Below, piece by piece: positions 34,481 to 62,955 of a stretch of 64,000 bases of DNA (positions within the stretch are counted from its first letter, which is position 1; every line of letters begins with the position of its first letter). Position numbers and translations under genes: made by a program. Under the pieces are notes generated by a model. That model saw nothing but the letters and a program-made list of their open reading frames with translations. It did not search any database and was not told the DNA's origin. Source of the DNA: Telmatactis stephensoni (Eukaryota > Cnidaria > Anthozoa > Actiniaria > Isophelliidae); the NCBI GenBank assembly GCA_029948255.1, contig JALIZF010001795.1, positions 62,001 through 126,000 of the forward strand, written 5' to 3'.

Positions 34481-37370
34481 CCACGGTAGTTTATGGGCAT
34501 AAATCTACTAAGGGGCTGTTTATACGGAGGCGAGCCAGCCAGGTAAGCGGGCTAACTTCTTTTGTTCTGTGGCCCCCAGGGAAAAGAAAACAAAAGAAGT
34601 CAGCCCGCTTACCGGGTTGGCTCGCCTCCACATAAACAGCTCTAAGATGATTCTCCTCGAACGGCCGTTTGAATTGTTTTTTTAGTTGTTTTTTCTTTCT
34701 CTGTACCTTTCTGCCTTTTTCTGTTAGAAGCTATTTTCTCCTAGATATCGAAACAATACTGATTCTTTCTGATTCTGCTACGTGACATCAATCATCCAAT
34801 ACATTTTTATTACACGAATGACGTCAATCATCCAATACATTTTTATTACACGAATGACGTCAATCATCCATTATTTTCTTTTTTTTGCTATTGTTCGATT
34901 GACGTAAAATTCCCTGAGTCAATAAGACACGGAGAAATATTTTGAATGAAAAATGAAAAATAAATGATGTTGTTGTAGCTTAATTGTTAGTTTCTGGCTA
35001 TCGCGGGTTTTCGAGGGCTGAGAATCTTGGTCTAACCATTGGCAGGCAATGCTCACATAAACAGGAACTGATATTTCCTACAGGTTTAATTTAGCATTCA
35101 GTTCTCCTTTAACTATGAAGCGATGCAAAACAAACGGCGCTCATTAGCGGTGCACAGACATGAATGACAACGCCAGAGCAGGAAATGATCAGTTTCACAA
35201 TGAGCACGTTTTAGCATACTTAAAAAGTTGTTTTTGATCAGTATAAACTGATACAAAGGCAATTTTTTGTTTCTTGAATAGGGCTTCAAAGCCTTTTACA
35301 TTCTTTTGCGTACAATGACTTAACCTTGCATAGTCATAACGATATGTAAAGATGCGTTGAATTGCTGAGAATTACCACAGCATCAGGTTTTTTAGCATCA
35401 AAATGCATGTTGCTTTGCAGTGTTCTCGAGTGTACTCAATTATCAGAAATAGGGAAAACGAGGTTTTGTTAAGCAATGCTCTAAGTAAGAATTAGGCAAT
35501 CAAACGGCAAGATTGCAGAAAGGTGCTAATAGTCCCCTTCACAGTTCCCTGCGCCATCTTGAAAGGTAACCGTGCCTTTACATCGAAGCGAGACGAACGG
35601 TGAGCTTGCAATGATAGATACCTTTTTTAACACCTAGAGCAATTATTCACAGGTCTCTATCATTGCAAGCTCACCGTTCGTCTCGCTTCGATGCAAAGGC
35701 ACGGTTACCTTTCAAGATGGCGTAGAGAACTGTGAAGGGAATATTGTGATATTGTTCAATCCGTCTATCGCATTGGTTAAAACATGAAAACCTGCTATAC
35801 TTCAAAACCTGCACATTTTGTTTCTCTTTTATTTCACATCCGGTTCTCTTTTCATATAAAAGTTTTCCCGAGTTTTAATATAATATAATTTCTAATGTAT
35901 GTGGGGAACATGGTCACCTGGAAACATTCTTAGCTATTGTTTTGAGCTCTTATGATTGGACGAAATTTTAATTTTGATACAAAAGAAACTTTGCTTCAAG
36001 TCATAGTTTTTGTACATTTTATTCAAAAATTGTGTTATGCTGGGTTTCACTTGACGTCACTTTCAATGTCACTGGAATTTTTACCAGCTAAAAGACAAGT
36101 TTTCAATAGAGTATTCTCTCACTGGTTGAATTGAGAGCACATGGTGGTCAAACACTGACCACCATTTGAAGCAGATACTGAGATTCATCAGCTGTTTGAG
36201 ACCCAGCAATGCACAGGTTGATTTATTTTCAATCTGAAAACTAATTGACATTCTTATGTCACGTGCTTATGTAGGAAAGTTGAAATTGCCGCTGTACAAC
36301 AGGAAGTTGCCTAGTTTTTTATACGCGCACTTTTAATTAAATTCCGTGATCTCAAAAAATCGTACTCCAAGATAAAACGTTTTTGGTTCATTCCCTTCGG
36401 CACAACATGAAAGTTACATATACTTCGACATTTTGACTGAATAGAGTGATTTCAATAAACTTGGGCACTACTAATAAAGCAAATAAAGATTATTATATGC
36501 TAAGTGTTTTGTGTCCTTTCGTTCCTTTCAATTGCATCTAGTTAATACTAACAGCTAATCAGTATTGCCCAGGTTTATTGGAATCACTCTGTTGTATCAT
36601 TTAAATTCAAGCGTAAAATTTGACTGATATGAAGCGACGCGAAACAAAGGACGCTTATTAGCGATGCACAGAAATGGATGACAACACCAGAGCACGAAAT
36701 GATCAGTTTCACAATGAAAAAGATGTTTCTGAATACTTAGAGTTTTTTCGACATTAACTGGTAATAAGTTGACTTTGTGCAGCTTTTATTTCTTGAATTA
36801 AGGCTTGGAAGCTTTTCACATTCTTTTGCGGATTTTAGCTATAAGTATAACTTAAAATGCAGTATAGCTCAAACCATGCGTAGTTAAAAAAAATATTTAG
36901 TCGAAAATTGAATTGAATTGCTGAAAATTACCGCAGGCATTTTATGAATCAAAACTAGCTCAGTTCTGACAGGTGAAATGTTTTTTCTTTCAGAACTGAA
37001 AATTTTTTAGTAGGAATGATAGCAGTTTCACAGTTTGAAACCAAAAGAAAACGAAAGAAGTAAAAACGTGGACTTTAATGCAGCTAAGGGTTGGTAACTC
37101 AGCACAGAAATAGGTAGAGGCCGGGAAAAGTTCAGAGAAAAAATAAATATATGAATAATGAATAAACGAAGAAAGAAAGAAATAAAAAATACCTTCCAAC
37201 AATATTACATACATTTAAATCAAATTTAGATGACTCCTACCTTTTTCAATAAGTGAATCAAAATCTATTTCTTCTTCTTCTTCGTCTATTTGATTTTCAA
37301 CGCCCAAAGAGGTTGTAGCTAAAAGCAGCAAGGTGATACAAACGATCCATTTTGCGTTTTTCATCATCAT
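27150..37370 (-). CDS. gene B: secreted galaxin-type protein with two WSC-like and two FN2 modules (7 coding exons)
   Basis: The proposed coding exons are 37370-37241, 34022-33249, 33125-33090, 32318-32037, 31249-31058, 30492-30211 and 27427-27150, all phase 1, giving about 657 residues. Order: signal peptide and acidic propeptide; TKR site; galaxin-type domain of about 250 residues; RRRR linker; WSC-like; FN2; WSC-like; FN2 joined to a short galaxin-like segment and stop. A third, broken WSC-like copy (29877-30019) lies before the last exon and is out of frame from the splice site, so it is left out. Secretion and basic-site processing follow from sequence; a matrix role is inferred from galaxins. 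Gene B probably keeps the older 3' end, since A and C show a truncated version. Confidence 0.75.
27541..28294 (+). pseudogene. LINE reverse-transcriptase C-terminal fragment, split by a SINE
   Basis: The two parts (27541-27650 with IEIVQRRAARFVYNDY, and 27966-28294 with LGWESLEHRRL, YKYSFYSRIIRTWNNIP) are consecutive pieces of the C-terminus of CR1/L2/jockey-like LINEs. They are separated by the SINE at 27655-27966. They lie in gene B's last intron on the opposite strand to the gene. Confidence 0.8.
27655..27966 (-). mobile_element. tRNA-derived SINE
   Basis: The minus strand starts with a tRNA-like head (box A near GTGGCCGAGCGG, box B GGTTCGAGTCC), then a GTTCTCCGG body. The tail carries AAGCGCTAGAAGACTTGGAC and ends in an A/T-rich repeat. 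A tail-only copy is at 6741-6870. It sits inside a LINE fragment with ATTATT-like target sequence on both sides. Confidence 0.8.
28295..29876. other. gene B intron, no exon; foldback element
   Basis: No coding signal. CTG and CAC/ACA short repeats lie at about 28695-28880. From about 28995 to 29745 lies an element with TAATACCATGA-type inverted ends and two internal palindromes (29067-29196 and about 29620-29725). Confidence 0.5.
29067..29196. repeat. near-perfect 130-bp palindrome
   Basis: Arms of about 64 bp meet near 29131. They consist of GAATAGTAATGAGGGAAATT and its complement with TTAGAACTAAAT and CATTAATGA motifs. Only one or two mismatches are seen. Confidence 0.9.
29877..30019 (-). 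pseudogene. 5'-truncated, frameshifted WSC-like exon
   Basis: Matches the 3' half of the WSC-like module from FAVQN to VYVLEG. The 5' half is replaced at TACTGTTCTTGG by the duplicated intron segment, and two extra bases in the ACACACAC run break the frame. A chance CAG acceptor at the junction would not restore it. Confidence 0.75.
30013..30205. repeat. copy of intron segment 31845-32030
   Basis: From TACTGTTCTTGGTACTTTAA to the WSC exon donor, and on into the exon 3' half, this block is almost identical to 31845-32230. Only about two changes are visible in the intron part. Confidence 0.85.
30211..30492 (-). CDS. gene B exon 6: GCxxD/WSC-like module
   Basis: 94 codons, phase 1. Begins ISIGCFKDTVRRAIPP; contains FAVQNGGWCVSS and TCKNGKGGY; ends NDVYVLEG with donor GAG|GTATGT. 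Confidence 0.85.
31058..31249 (-). CDS. gene B exon 5: FN2 module
   Basis: 64 codons, phase 1. Acceptor TTCTCAG, donor CTG|GTACGT. FN2 signature ICVFPFKYKGKRYNSC, LWCAVTPN and GDC; all four cysteines are present. Confidence 0.85.
32037..32318 (-). CDS. gene B exon 4: GCxxD/WSC-like module
   Basis: 94 codons, phase 1. Begins KHIGCYRDTVNRAIPP, ends NDVYVLEG. Its 3' half and the following intron are nearly identical to exon 6 (30492-30211), while the 5' halves differ, as expected from gene conversion or partial duplication. Confidence 0.8.
32327..32590. repeat. CCAT/CCGT/CCAA tetranucleotide tract
   Basis: CAAT, CCAT, a long CCGT run (about 32384-32442), CCAT, CCAG and CCAA blocks follow each other directly upstream (in gene sense) of gene B exon 4. 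Confidence 0.95.
32591..33089 (-). other. gene B intron 3
   Basis: A TA-rich tract near 32630-32650 and a GTGTGGCAGCC...GGCTGCCAC inverted pair at about 32767-32812. No exon evident. Confidence 0.5.
33090..33125 (-). CDS. gene B exon 3: 36-bp tetrabasic linker
   Basis: Encodes GIRRRRITTGLWG with split codons, phase 1 on both sides, donor GGGGTGAGC. RRRR is a strong proprotein-convertase candidate. Confidence 0.75.
33249..34022 (-). CDS. gene B exon 2: galaxin-type domain
   Basis: 258 codons with the same acceptor (ATTGTAG) and donor (CTGTG|GTAAC) as A and C. The N-terminal part has a TKR site and conserved CC repeats (CDNVCYD, CCNSYL, CCYKKVIPSAWRCC). It then has about three CGRRCYxPxTHKCC repeats, fewer than gene C and without the 32-residue expansion of gene A. 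The last repeat (CGRRCYRRDVRFKCC) is shared with gene C. Confidence 0.85.
34427..34482. repeat. GTT microsatellite
   Basis: About 18 GTT units in intron 1 of gene B. The paralogous site in gene C (about 61440) has only a short, broken version. Confidence 0.95.
34512..34642. mobile_element. 131-bp MITE with GGCTGTTTAT ends
   Basis: The terminal arms GGCTGTTTATACGGAGGCGA and TCGCCTCCACATAAACAGC are inverted copies flanked by TAA. The paralogous site in gene C (about 61500) lacks it, giving an empty-site control. A small ORF here is a shadow. Confidence 0.8.
35534..35740. repeat. 207-bp palindrome with arms of about 85 bp
   Basis: The arms CCCTTCACAGTTCCC and GAACTGTGAAGGG continue through AAAGGTAACCGTGCCTTT and ACGGTGAGCTTGCAATGATA with few mismatches. 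The loop is about 40 bp. It is absent from the paralogous part of gene C, so it is a recent insertion. Confidence 0.85.
37241..37370 (-). CDS. gene B exon 1: signal peptide and acidic propeptide
   Basis: Starts at the first of three ATGs (MMMKNAKWIVCITLLLLATT) and ends in an acidic stretch (DEEEEEIDFDSLIEK). The donor GAAAAAG|GTAGGAGT is phase 1. 130 bp, one codon longer than in gene A. Confidence 0.85.
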
Positions 37371-37506
37371 CGTTTGATGTTGTCTTCGACAACTGAAGTT
37401 CACGCTTCGTAATGCATCGATTTAAAGCAGCTCTTGGCAAGGTTGAATGAACAGGCTTTAAAATACTTTTAAATCAAAGCATTTCATCTGACTCTCAAGT
37501 ACTGCT
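37371..37506 (-). promoter_or_regulatory. conserved 5' flank of gene B
   Basis: Near-identical to 21050-21185 upstream of gene A. The match ends after CAAGTACTG. Contains ATCGATTTAAAG and CTTTAAAATACTTTTAAA, possible TATA-like sites. Confidence 0.5.
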
Positions 37507-37775
37507 GTCACGCTACAGATTTTCAGTAATTATATATTTATTCATCTTAATATTTTTTGAATAATTTTGCTAGTTAAGCATTTTAAGTTTTTGGGAAGGT
37601 ATCTTTTTATTTGGATGAGAACTTTCCTGGCCTGTACCTATTTCTATGCTGAACTACCAACCCTTAACTACATTAAAGTCCACGTTTTACTTCTTTCGTT
37701 TTCTTTTGGTTTCAAATTGTGCAACCGCTATCACTTCCACTAAAAAGGCTTCAGTTCTGAAAGAAAAAAACACTT

Positions 37776-38599
37776 AAAATGCTTAACTAACTTGACCATT
37801 TTGATTGTAGGGTTTGTGTATAGTTTCCTGTGTGACACCCTCGTTCACTATAACCCAAACATGAGAGGAACGGAAACAAGACCCACTATCATTACACTAT
37901 ATAATTTCAGTTCAGTTTAGACTTACGAATGTTAGGCTGCATTTGATGTACTTTAGCAGTGTTTTTCAGGCAGTTTATCGATGCAGAACGTCTTGTCTTT
38001 AAGTAGCAACAACTGAATCTCCGCACTATCGACAAAGCAGTAGTGCAGAAAAAAGGACGCCGGTTTGTTGAATGACTTGGACTCCTACGTGCACGCAAAA
38101 ATCAAACCTTATCAACATTGTTAAATAAAATGTAGTGATGTAATAAGTATCCCAAACGAGCAATGACTCGGCATTAATTAAGAATTAATTAAAAATTATT
38201 AATAATGTTGAATAAAATGTTGTGATGTAATTAGTACCCCAAAAGAGCAATGCATGACTCGGCATTAATTTGGAGGGAAATTTCGCCAAGTGCAATGTCA
38301 TTAGAGAAACGCTTTCACTTTGTAAAGACTTGGCGAGGTTTTATAATACTTCAAAAGTATTTATTTTTCCATTGCATCATTCCGAGCTGGAACAATTTAA
38401 TTAATGATAATTTTATTAATTTACTTAAAGATCTAGCTACTAAGGCCCTGATTGACCTGATTATATGAAGACGAGTTGTCCTTGGTAACTGGGATAACTC
38501 TATTGCTTTCTTTTTCCTGGGAGACACATAACTAAAGAGTTATCCCGGCCGCCAGTGACAACTTGAATTCATCTAAACAGCCCATGAGGCCTAGTTCAG
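37776..38599. other. intergenic, no gene
   Basis: Contains a 100-bp class of direct repeats (TAAATGTTGTGATGTAATAAGTA-like at about 38120 and 38215) and a degraded GGCCCTGATT MITE at about 38441-38575. A minus-strand frame at 37907-38098 has no known domain. Confidence 0.45.
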
Positions 38600-39180
38600 A
38601 AACCTTGCCAACTGACACTAGCGAAAAACGTCTGCGCATGCTCGTAGTCACATCTTCGCGCTTTTGTAAACTGATGCAAATTTCGCTTTTACGCTTGCCT
38701 TCAACAATATATAGCTATTTCAATTAACGTTGTCGCTGAAAAGCCTAAAGGCTAAAGCCTTTCAAATATCTTTTGTGTACTCACAAACGTTTCTGTAGGC
38801 CACCTCAGAAATTAAGGAATATGTGTCCAAGTTGTAGAATTTGCAAGCCATACAGGGAGTTTTTTATTGTAATGATGTCACGGTGATAAAATTTTTCATG
38901 AATTCCGCTCTCAAAGCTTTAGGCTTTAGGCTTTTTTTCAGCGCCAACGTTAATTGAATCAGCTATATTTCTAAGGTCAATTCTTGAAACTTGGGGCCAG
39001 TATGGTCTTCATTATTAGATATCTTTTTCTCACAAAAGCATACAAGAGAAATGTTATGTATACACCGAGAACACCAGCATTTCATTTCAAGCTAAAACTC
39101 ACACATTTCTTAACAAAGCATCGTAATATGCACGCATGTGCAGTCGTTTTTCACTAGTGTCGTGCCAACCATGTGCTATA
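38600..39180. mobile_element. foldback element of about 580 bp
   Basis: The left end (ACTGACACTAGCGAAAAACG) and right end (CGTTTTTCACTAGTGTCGTG) are inverted. Internal AAAGCCTAAAGGCTAAAGCC and its counterpart, and the CAATTAACGTTG pair, extend the inverted match. Confidence 0.65.
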
Positions 39181-39937
39181 CACCGAATTGAAATATATTT
39201 CATGACGCGGACAACCTTGGTTGGGTCACATGAAATCGAGGCTAGTCGGTTCTCTGCCAAGCAGTTTTTGTTGCAATGCTGTGGTAATCACGCTGACGGA
39301 ACAAGATATTCCTGGAGCTAGCTTGTTTTTGTAAGCCAGAATGCATGTGAGTGATTACATGAGTAATTTACTAAATGTAGACTAGAAATCCAGTGAAAGC
39401 ACGTGATTCGTTTCGAACGTTTGCCTCATTTTTCCCTGTGCCAAAGCCTGGTAGTCATCAAACAGAAAACAATCACTCAAAGCTTGGAATAGCATGTTTT
39501 GCCGACTCCAAAAAGGCGTGGTGACTAATTAAACACTTGCCACTCGTTAATACAGCTGAATAAATATTAGGTCTACAGAAGAAAAAGGGGACGCCATTAA
39601 AGGGTTATTCAATGGTTTACACACATATTTTATTTAGCAATTTTAAAAAAAACTATTTACATATATATTACAATAAAGACATTGTACGAGGTTTTAGATG
39701 CAAGCCATCTACAATAACCTGTACGGTTAGCCAAGGTAGATGGCTCAAATATATCATGAAATATAAATGTACGGTACAAGCATCAGTAAAATTTCTCAAA
39801 ATCTAGTTTCTGGTTCATTAATTAATTAGGTTGATAGCTAGCATCAACACAAAATGAAAAGTCACCTGGGATACATGTAAGCCTTACAACTAAGTTTCAT
39901 CTATGGGATACAAACATTGTTCCCTACCATCATCAAA
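39181..39937. other. intergenic, no gene
   Basis: No domain or repeat of note was seen. Small frames at 39136-39321 and 39612-39806 are unsupported. Confidence 0.4.
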
Positions 39938-39938
39938 G

Positions 39939-40032
<94 letters not shown>

Positions 40033-40420
40033 TTAAGATTTCTGAAGCGCCTTATATCAGGCTCTAAGGCGCTTTACATAATACAAAAAAATTGACTCTG
40101 TCAAAAAGATATTTATATTAAAAATTAAAAAGAAAGAAATTAATGAATCTTGCCAAGGCGATAAAAAGGAAAATGTAGAAAAATATATAAAAACCTAAGC
40201 CATGACAGTCACTAATGAAGTCAGTTATATGCTAAGCAAAACAAATATGTTTTCAATTTAGATTTAAACTTGTTCAAGCTTTCACTTGATCTTATTTCAT
40301 AAGGCACAGAGTTCCACAATTTAGGGGCGGGACGCTGAAGGCCCGGTCTCCATAAGTAACAGTGTTAGTACTTGGAACCTTGAGCAGTAACGACTGGTTT
40401 GAGGAACGTAAGGAGCGTGC
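39938..40420 (-). pseudogene. LINE 3' end with microsatellite tail
   Basis: The minus strand encodes SLRSSNQSLLLKVPSTNTVT and YGDRAFSV, then after a frameshift the usual LINE C-terminal continuation. A 3' UTR with an AAGCGCCTTA...TAAGGCGCTT stem-loop and an ATA-rich tail (39941-40032) follow. Typical of CR1/L2-like LINEs. Confidence 0.8.
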
Positions 40421-40650
40421 AGGAGTACATGTCAGGGTTGGTAACAGATCCAGTGATATCAGCCCTGACGGCATTCCTGCCTTGGTAGACAAACATGAAG
40501 TATCCATCATCAGGATGTCGGTACTGGTTGGTTGGTGTGCCTGCGTTCTGACGTATTTTCAGCACAGGGCGGTTCCCACTTGGGTCCATGATCTCTATGC
40601 GGGTAGAGATAGCGGTTCTGCGGCCCTCAGGAGACTTGCAGAACTAATGC
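40421..40650 (-). CDS. possible orphan coding exon, unrecognised
   Basis: The minus strand holds an open frame including IEIMDPSGNRPVLKIRQNAG and HPDDGYFMFVYQGRNAVRAD, preceded by a CTGCAAG acceptor-like site. The composition looks like real protein (a beta-rich extracellular domain by appearance). It abuts the LINE fragment, so it may be a captured exon, or it may be part of an unrecognised mobile element. No partner exons found. Confidence 0.35.
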
Positions 40651-41439
40651 GTCTCAGCTACTATACCCAAAACGAACTTCAATTCGATTTATTTATTTGA
40701 TTCAATGATTTCAGTCTCAAAATAAACTAACTGTCAAACAAAACATGACGCAACCATTCATATGCTATTGAATATTCATTCTATTGCATTCATTGAAAGT
40801 AACAATCTAGAGGTTTTTTCTAGTAACCTTGGAAACCATCCTGTTAAGTTATAGGGTGTGATTGAAATTTAAGCAAGATTGACATTTAGAAAGTAGAGTC
40901 CATAGTACAAATGAGACTCCATGGTCAAGGTTGTGCAAGAAAGTTTTATTGGCCGGTCCAGATCTGGAGATCCTGGTGTACACCTTGATTGGGTATACCT
41001 GACAGTGTAACGTGAGTCTTGTTTGGGTTATGGCTCTACCTGCTACTAGAAATATTTGTGTAATAAGATTTGTAAGTTAGTTATTGTTTTCGGCGTTGTT
41101 AAAGTTGTTACATCTTATTGGAAAATTATCTTTGGTATTAAATACAAGGACTTCAAATCTAAAGGTATGAATTAATGCTGTCGTCAAAATGATCCCGGAC
41201 TAGTTCCGTAACACACGCAAACGAATATATCTTGCATGTTTTATTAAAAAGCTTGATTTAGGCTTCCTGTTCTTTTTGCATAAAATACAAAAGACCGCCT
41301 TACTTACCCAGGGCAGAGTCAATTGCAAACAACTTCATTTGAAAGACTCTTCACCTAAGCTTACAAACAATATATGTCTCCAAAAATCGCAAGAGACAGG
41401 GGGTGGGGGGAGGTTTAGGACTTTCAACTACTTTCAACC
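40651..41439. other. intergenic, no gene
   Basis: No coding or repeat structure I can support. A CCCAGGGCAGAGTC segment and a G-rich GGGGGTGGGGGGAGG run (about 41399-41413) precede the gene C 3' flank. Confidence 0.4.
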
Positions 41440-42528
41440 AGAGTGAAATTGAAAGAAGCCATGCATATTAAATGGCAAAATCCCATTCTAAATCAACAGA
41501 TATCACATCTCAATTCAAACTCAGGCTTACAGCCATTATCTTTATTTATATTGCTTCCATATTTGCGTGTAATGTTAATTTACTGTCATTATTTATAATT
41601 GAACTCTTGCAATTTACATTACTCAATGGAGAATGGCGTTCAATCACGCCGAAGCATGCCTTGTTTAAAATATATTTGAAGTCTACTGAGTCTTTTTGAA
41701 CAAGTATTTTTTCATATTTATCGGACATCTGTGTTTTTGGAAATTGTTTTCAACGTCGTTTCTGCACGACTAAGGAAACTTCCTCGCCCGAGGGCCTCGT
41801 CTCCCCGGAAAATGATCAAAGCCTTTAAGGCTCGGAAACTCGGTGTTTGAATTATTCAGACTCAGAATTCTAGTAGTACGAAAAGAGTACTGATAACTAG
41901 TGTGTTTGTGAAATTTGCATCGAAGCAGAGAACAACGAGACGACTAATCATCGAACGCTAGGAGTTGACAATCTTTTTCCAAATGTATGTGTAAATGAAA
42001 AAACCTTTGCTATTCAAATTTTTGTGACGTGACGTCGCGCAAGCACTAGAACTCGTTTACTCAAATGCGCAGAACACAATGCGCGCTGGAGTTATGAGCC
42101 CCCTTCTGATTGCCATTAGTACATGAATGTATGAGTTTATACTAGCTAAGTTACGATTTATGAATCAGAAAAAAAAAAACTTGGACATGCTTATCAAACC
42201 GGCCTAAATTATATTGACAATTGACCAAAAAGAAACAAGATAAATAAAATTTAGCAAATATCATAAATTCCACAACGGTATACAAGATATATAAACACAT
42301 TAGCGTTAATAGCAAGTTCAATAAATGACAATTAATTTTAAAGCAGTTATAAAATTCGTTAAAAACTAGTGTGAAAAATCTTTATTGTAAAAACATCTAC
42401 TCTTAAAAACAATGTTATTTATTGCTCATTGTAAAAAAATTATATTGTTAAAATTGTGTTAGAAATTACTATTTAAAAATAATTATTTTAAAGTGATTAT
42501 AGAACTTTCTCGTCCCTTAAAGTTAGCA

Positions 42529-42680
42529 CTATTCTAGTAATTTATCGACGTCACAGTTGGGTGTGACAGCACACCAAGGGCGACGACGATCACGTGTTAT
42601 GCAACCATGGTAACGAACACCTTTGTAGATGAATGGAAAGACGAAGATTTCTCCATGTTTTGTCTTTGTTGTAGCAGCAC
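42529..42680 (-). pseudogene. degenerate second FN2 exon of gene C
   Basis: Continues directly from the terminal exon after a TCTTAG site. IFVFPF replaces ICVFPF and the frame ends at DVDKLLE with the last cysteine missing, as in gene A 12019-12170. AATAAA motifs follow near 42420 and 42382. Confidence 0.6.
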
Positions 42681-42689
42681 CTAAGACAA

Positions 42690-60961
<18,272 letters not shown>

Positions 60962-62955
60962 CTACAATATGATGTGAAAAATGTCATTAATAATTCTTAA
61001 ATCTATTAAATCACTTGAACCATATTAGTAACGTGTACGAGGCTTTGCAGATGATAAAGTCTTCCTTATTAGCATTCTTCAAGTAATGTACACAGAACGA
61101 ATTAGCGAGTTATATTGGTGTTATTGCGTTATATATAATGCGCCCTCGATTTATTTATATTTCTGATCAAACGTCTAGTTGTAAAACATCATGTTTTATC
61201 AAAATTTCACAATGCAGATTAATTGGATTAGAAAATCCAAGTTAAAATTGATGCAAATTAAGAAATAATTCTTTATCAGTTTTTAAGATGTACGTTACAA
61301 TAGTGATTTCTATTGTGTTTTCTAATAAGAATACTAACGAAAATGACTTTATGAATGATGAAGTCTCAACCAATTTTATATCAAGAATTCAAGCCTCGTA
61401 AAGGTCATCCTCTTAACCGATCACTGCGCAAGACCTTTCCTATTGTTGTTGCTGTTGTTTTTGTTTTTGTTGCCCTCCGTAATTTATGGGCATAAAAATC
61501 TACCAAGGAGATTCTCCTCGAACGGCCATTTGAATTGTTTTATTTATTTTATTCTTTGTACTTTTCTGCCTTTTTTGTTAGACCCTACTTTCTCCTAGGT
61601 CGCTAAGCGAAAGATTACTGATTCTTTCAGGCGGGATTGAAAACCATTTTTCCTGCTATCTGCTACGTGACATCAATCATCCAATACATTTTTATTACAC
61701 GAATGACGTCAATCATCCAATACATTTTTATTACACGAATGATGTCAATCATCCATTATTTTCTTTTTTTGCTATTGGTCGATTGACGTGAAATTCCCTG
61801 AGTCAATAAGACACGGATAAATATTTTGAATGAAAAATAAAAAATAAATGATGTTGTTGTAACTTGATTGTTAGTTTCTATCGTGGTTTTTCGAGGGCTG
61901 AGAATCTTGGTACAATCAGTTTAGCCATCAGGCAATGCTCACATAAACAGCAATTGATATTCAGTTTCCTACAGGTTTAATTTAGCATTCAGTTCTCCTT
62001 TAACTATGAAGCGATGCAAAACAAGCGACGCTCATTATCGGTGCACAAACATGAATGACAACGCCAGAGCAGGAAATGATCAGTTTCACAATGAAACACG
62101 TTTTGGCATACTTAAAGTGTTATTTTTGACATTAACTGATATAAAGGCAATTTTTAACTCGTGGATTAACTCGTAACTATGCTACTGCGCATGCTCGACG
62201 TGATTGAAGGCAGGCCGAAAGTAACGTGGGCTCAGGGTACGTAGCAGCTATCGTTGTCAATCATGATGCATCGATATTCGTTCTTGCTAGTTCCTCGGGT
62301 TAGGACACATCAGAGTTACACATCAGAAACAGAAAAACATTAAAATGAATTACCATAAACTAGAATTTCAGCTCTACACGATAAGGATTAAGAACAGACA
62401 TTGTTCAACACTAACAACCTAGTATATTAGTATATTGCCCAGGTTTATTGGAATCACTCTGTTGTATCATTTAAATTCAAGCGTAAAATTTGATATCAAG
62501 CGACGCGAAACAAATGACGCTTATTAGCGATGCACAGAAAGGGATGACAAAGCCAGAGCACGAAATGATCAGTTTTAGAATGACAAAGATGTTTCTGAAT
62601 ACTTAAAGTTTTTTCGACATTAACTGGTAATAAGTTGACTTTTTGCAGCTTTTGTTTCTCGAATGTAAGCCTTGGAAGCTTTTCACATTCATTTGCGGAT
62701 TTTAGCTATAAGTATAACTTACAAAGTAGTATAGCTAACCATGCGTATTTACAAACGATATTTAGTTGAAGATTGAGTTGAATTGCTGAAAATTTATACT
62801 ACCGCAGGCATTTTATGAATCAAAATTAGCTCAGTTCTGACAGGTAAAATGCTTTTCCTCTCAGAACTGTAGCCCTTTTAATAGGAAATGATAGCAGTTG
62901 CATAATATGAAACCAAAAGAAAACGAAAGAAGTAAAAACGTGGACTTTAATGCAG
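60962..62955 (-). other. gene C first intron (visible part)
   Basis: Paralogous to gene B intron 1 but without its palindrome and MITE. Holds the paired ATCATCCAATACATTTTTAT segments (61676-61740) and two GAAGCGA-type segments (about 62006 and 62500). No exon. Confidence 0.55.

Larger units (their letters stand above)
34023..37240 (-). other. gene B intron 1
   Basis: 3.2 kb without a supported exon, largely paralogous to 60962-62955 of gene C. It contains a GTT run, a MITE at 34512-34642, a palindrome at 35534-35740 and two copies of the GAAGCGACGCGAAACAAA segment (about 35116 and 36630). ATCATCCAATACATTTTTAT occurs as a tandem pair at about 34790-34860. Confidence 0.55.
36980..37775. repeat. 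inverted duplication flanking gene B exon 1
   Basis: The segment at about 36980-37130 (GAAACCAAAAGAAAACGAAA, AGTAAAAACGTGGAC) reappears inverted at about 37610-37770, on the upstream side of the exon. Genes A and C have only the intron-side copy. Confidence 0.75.
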
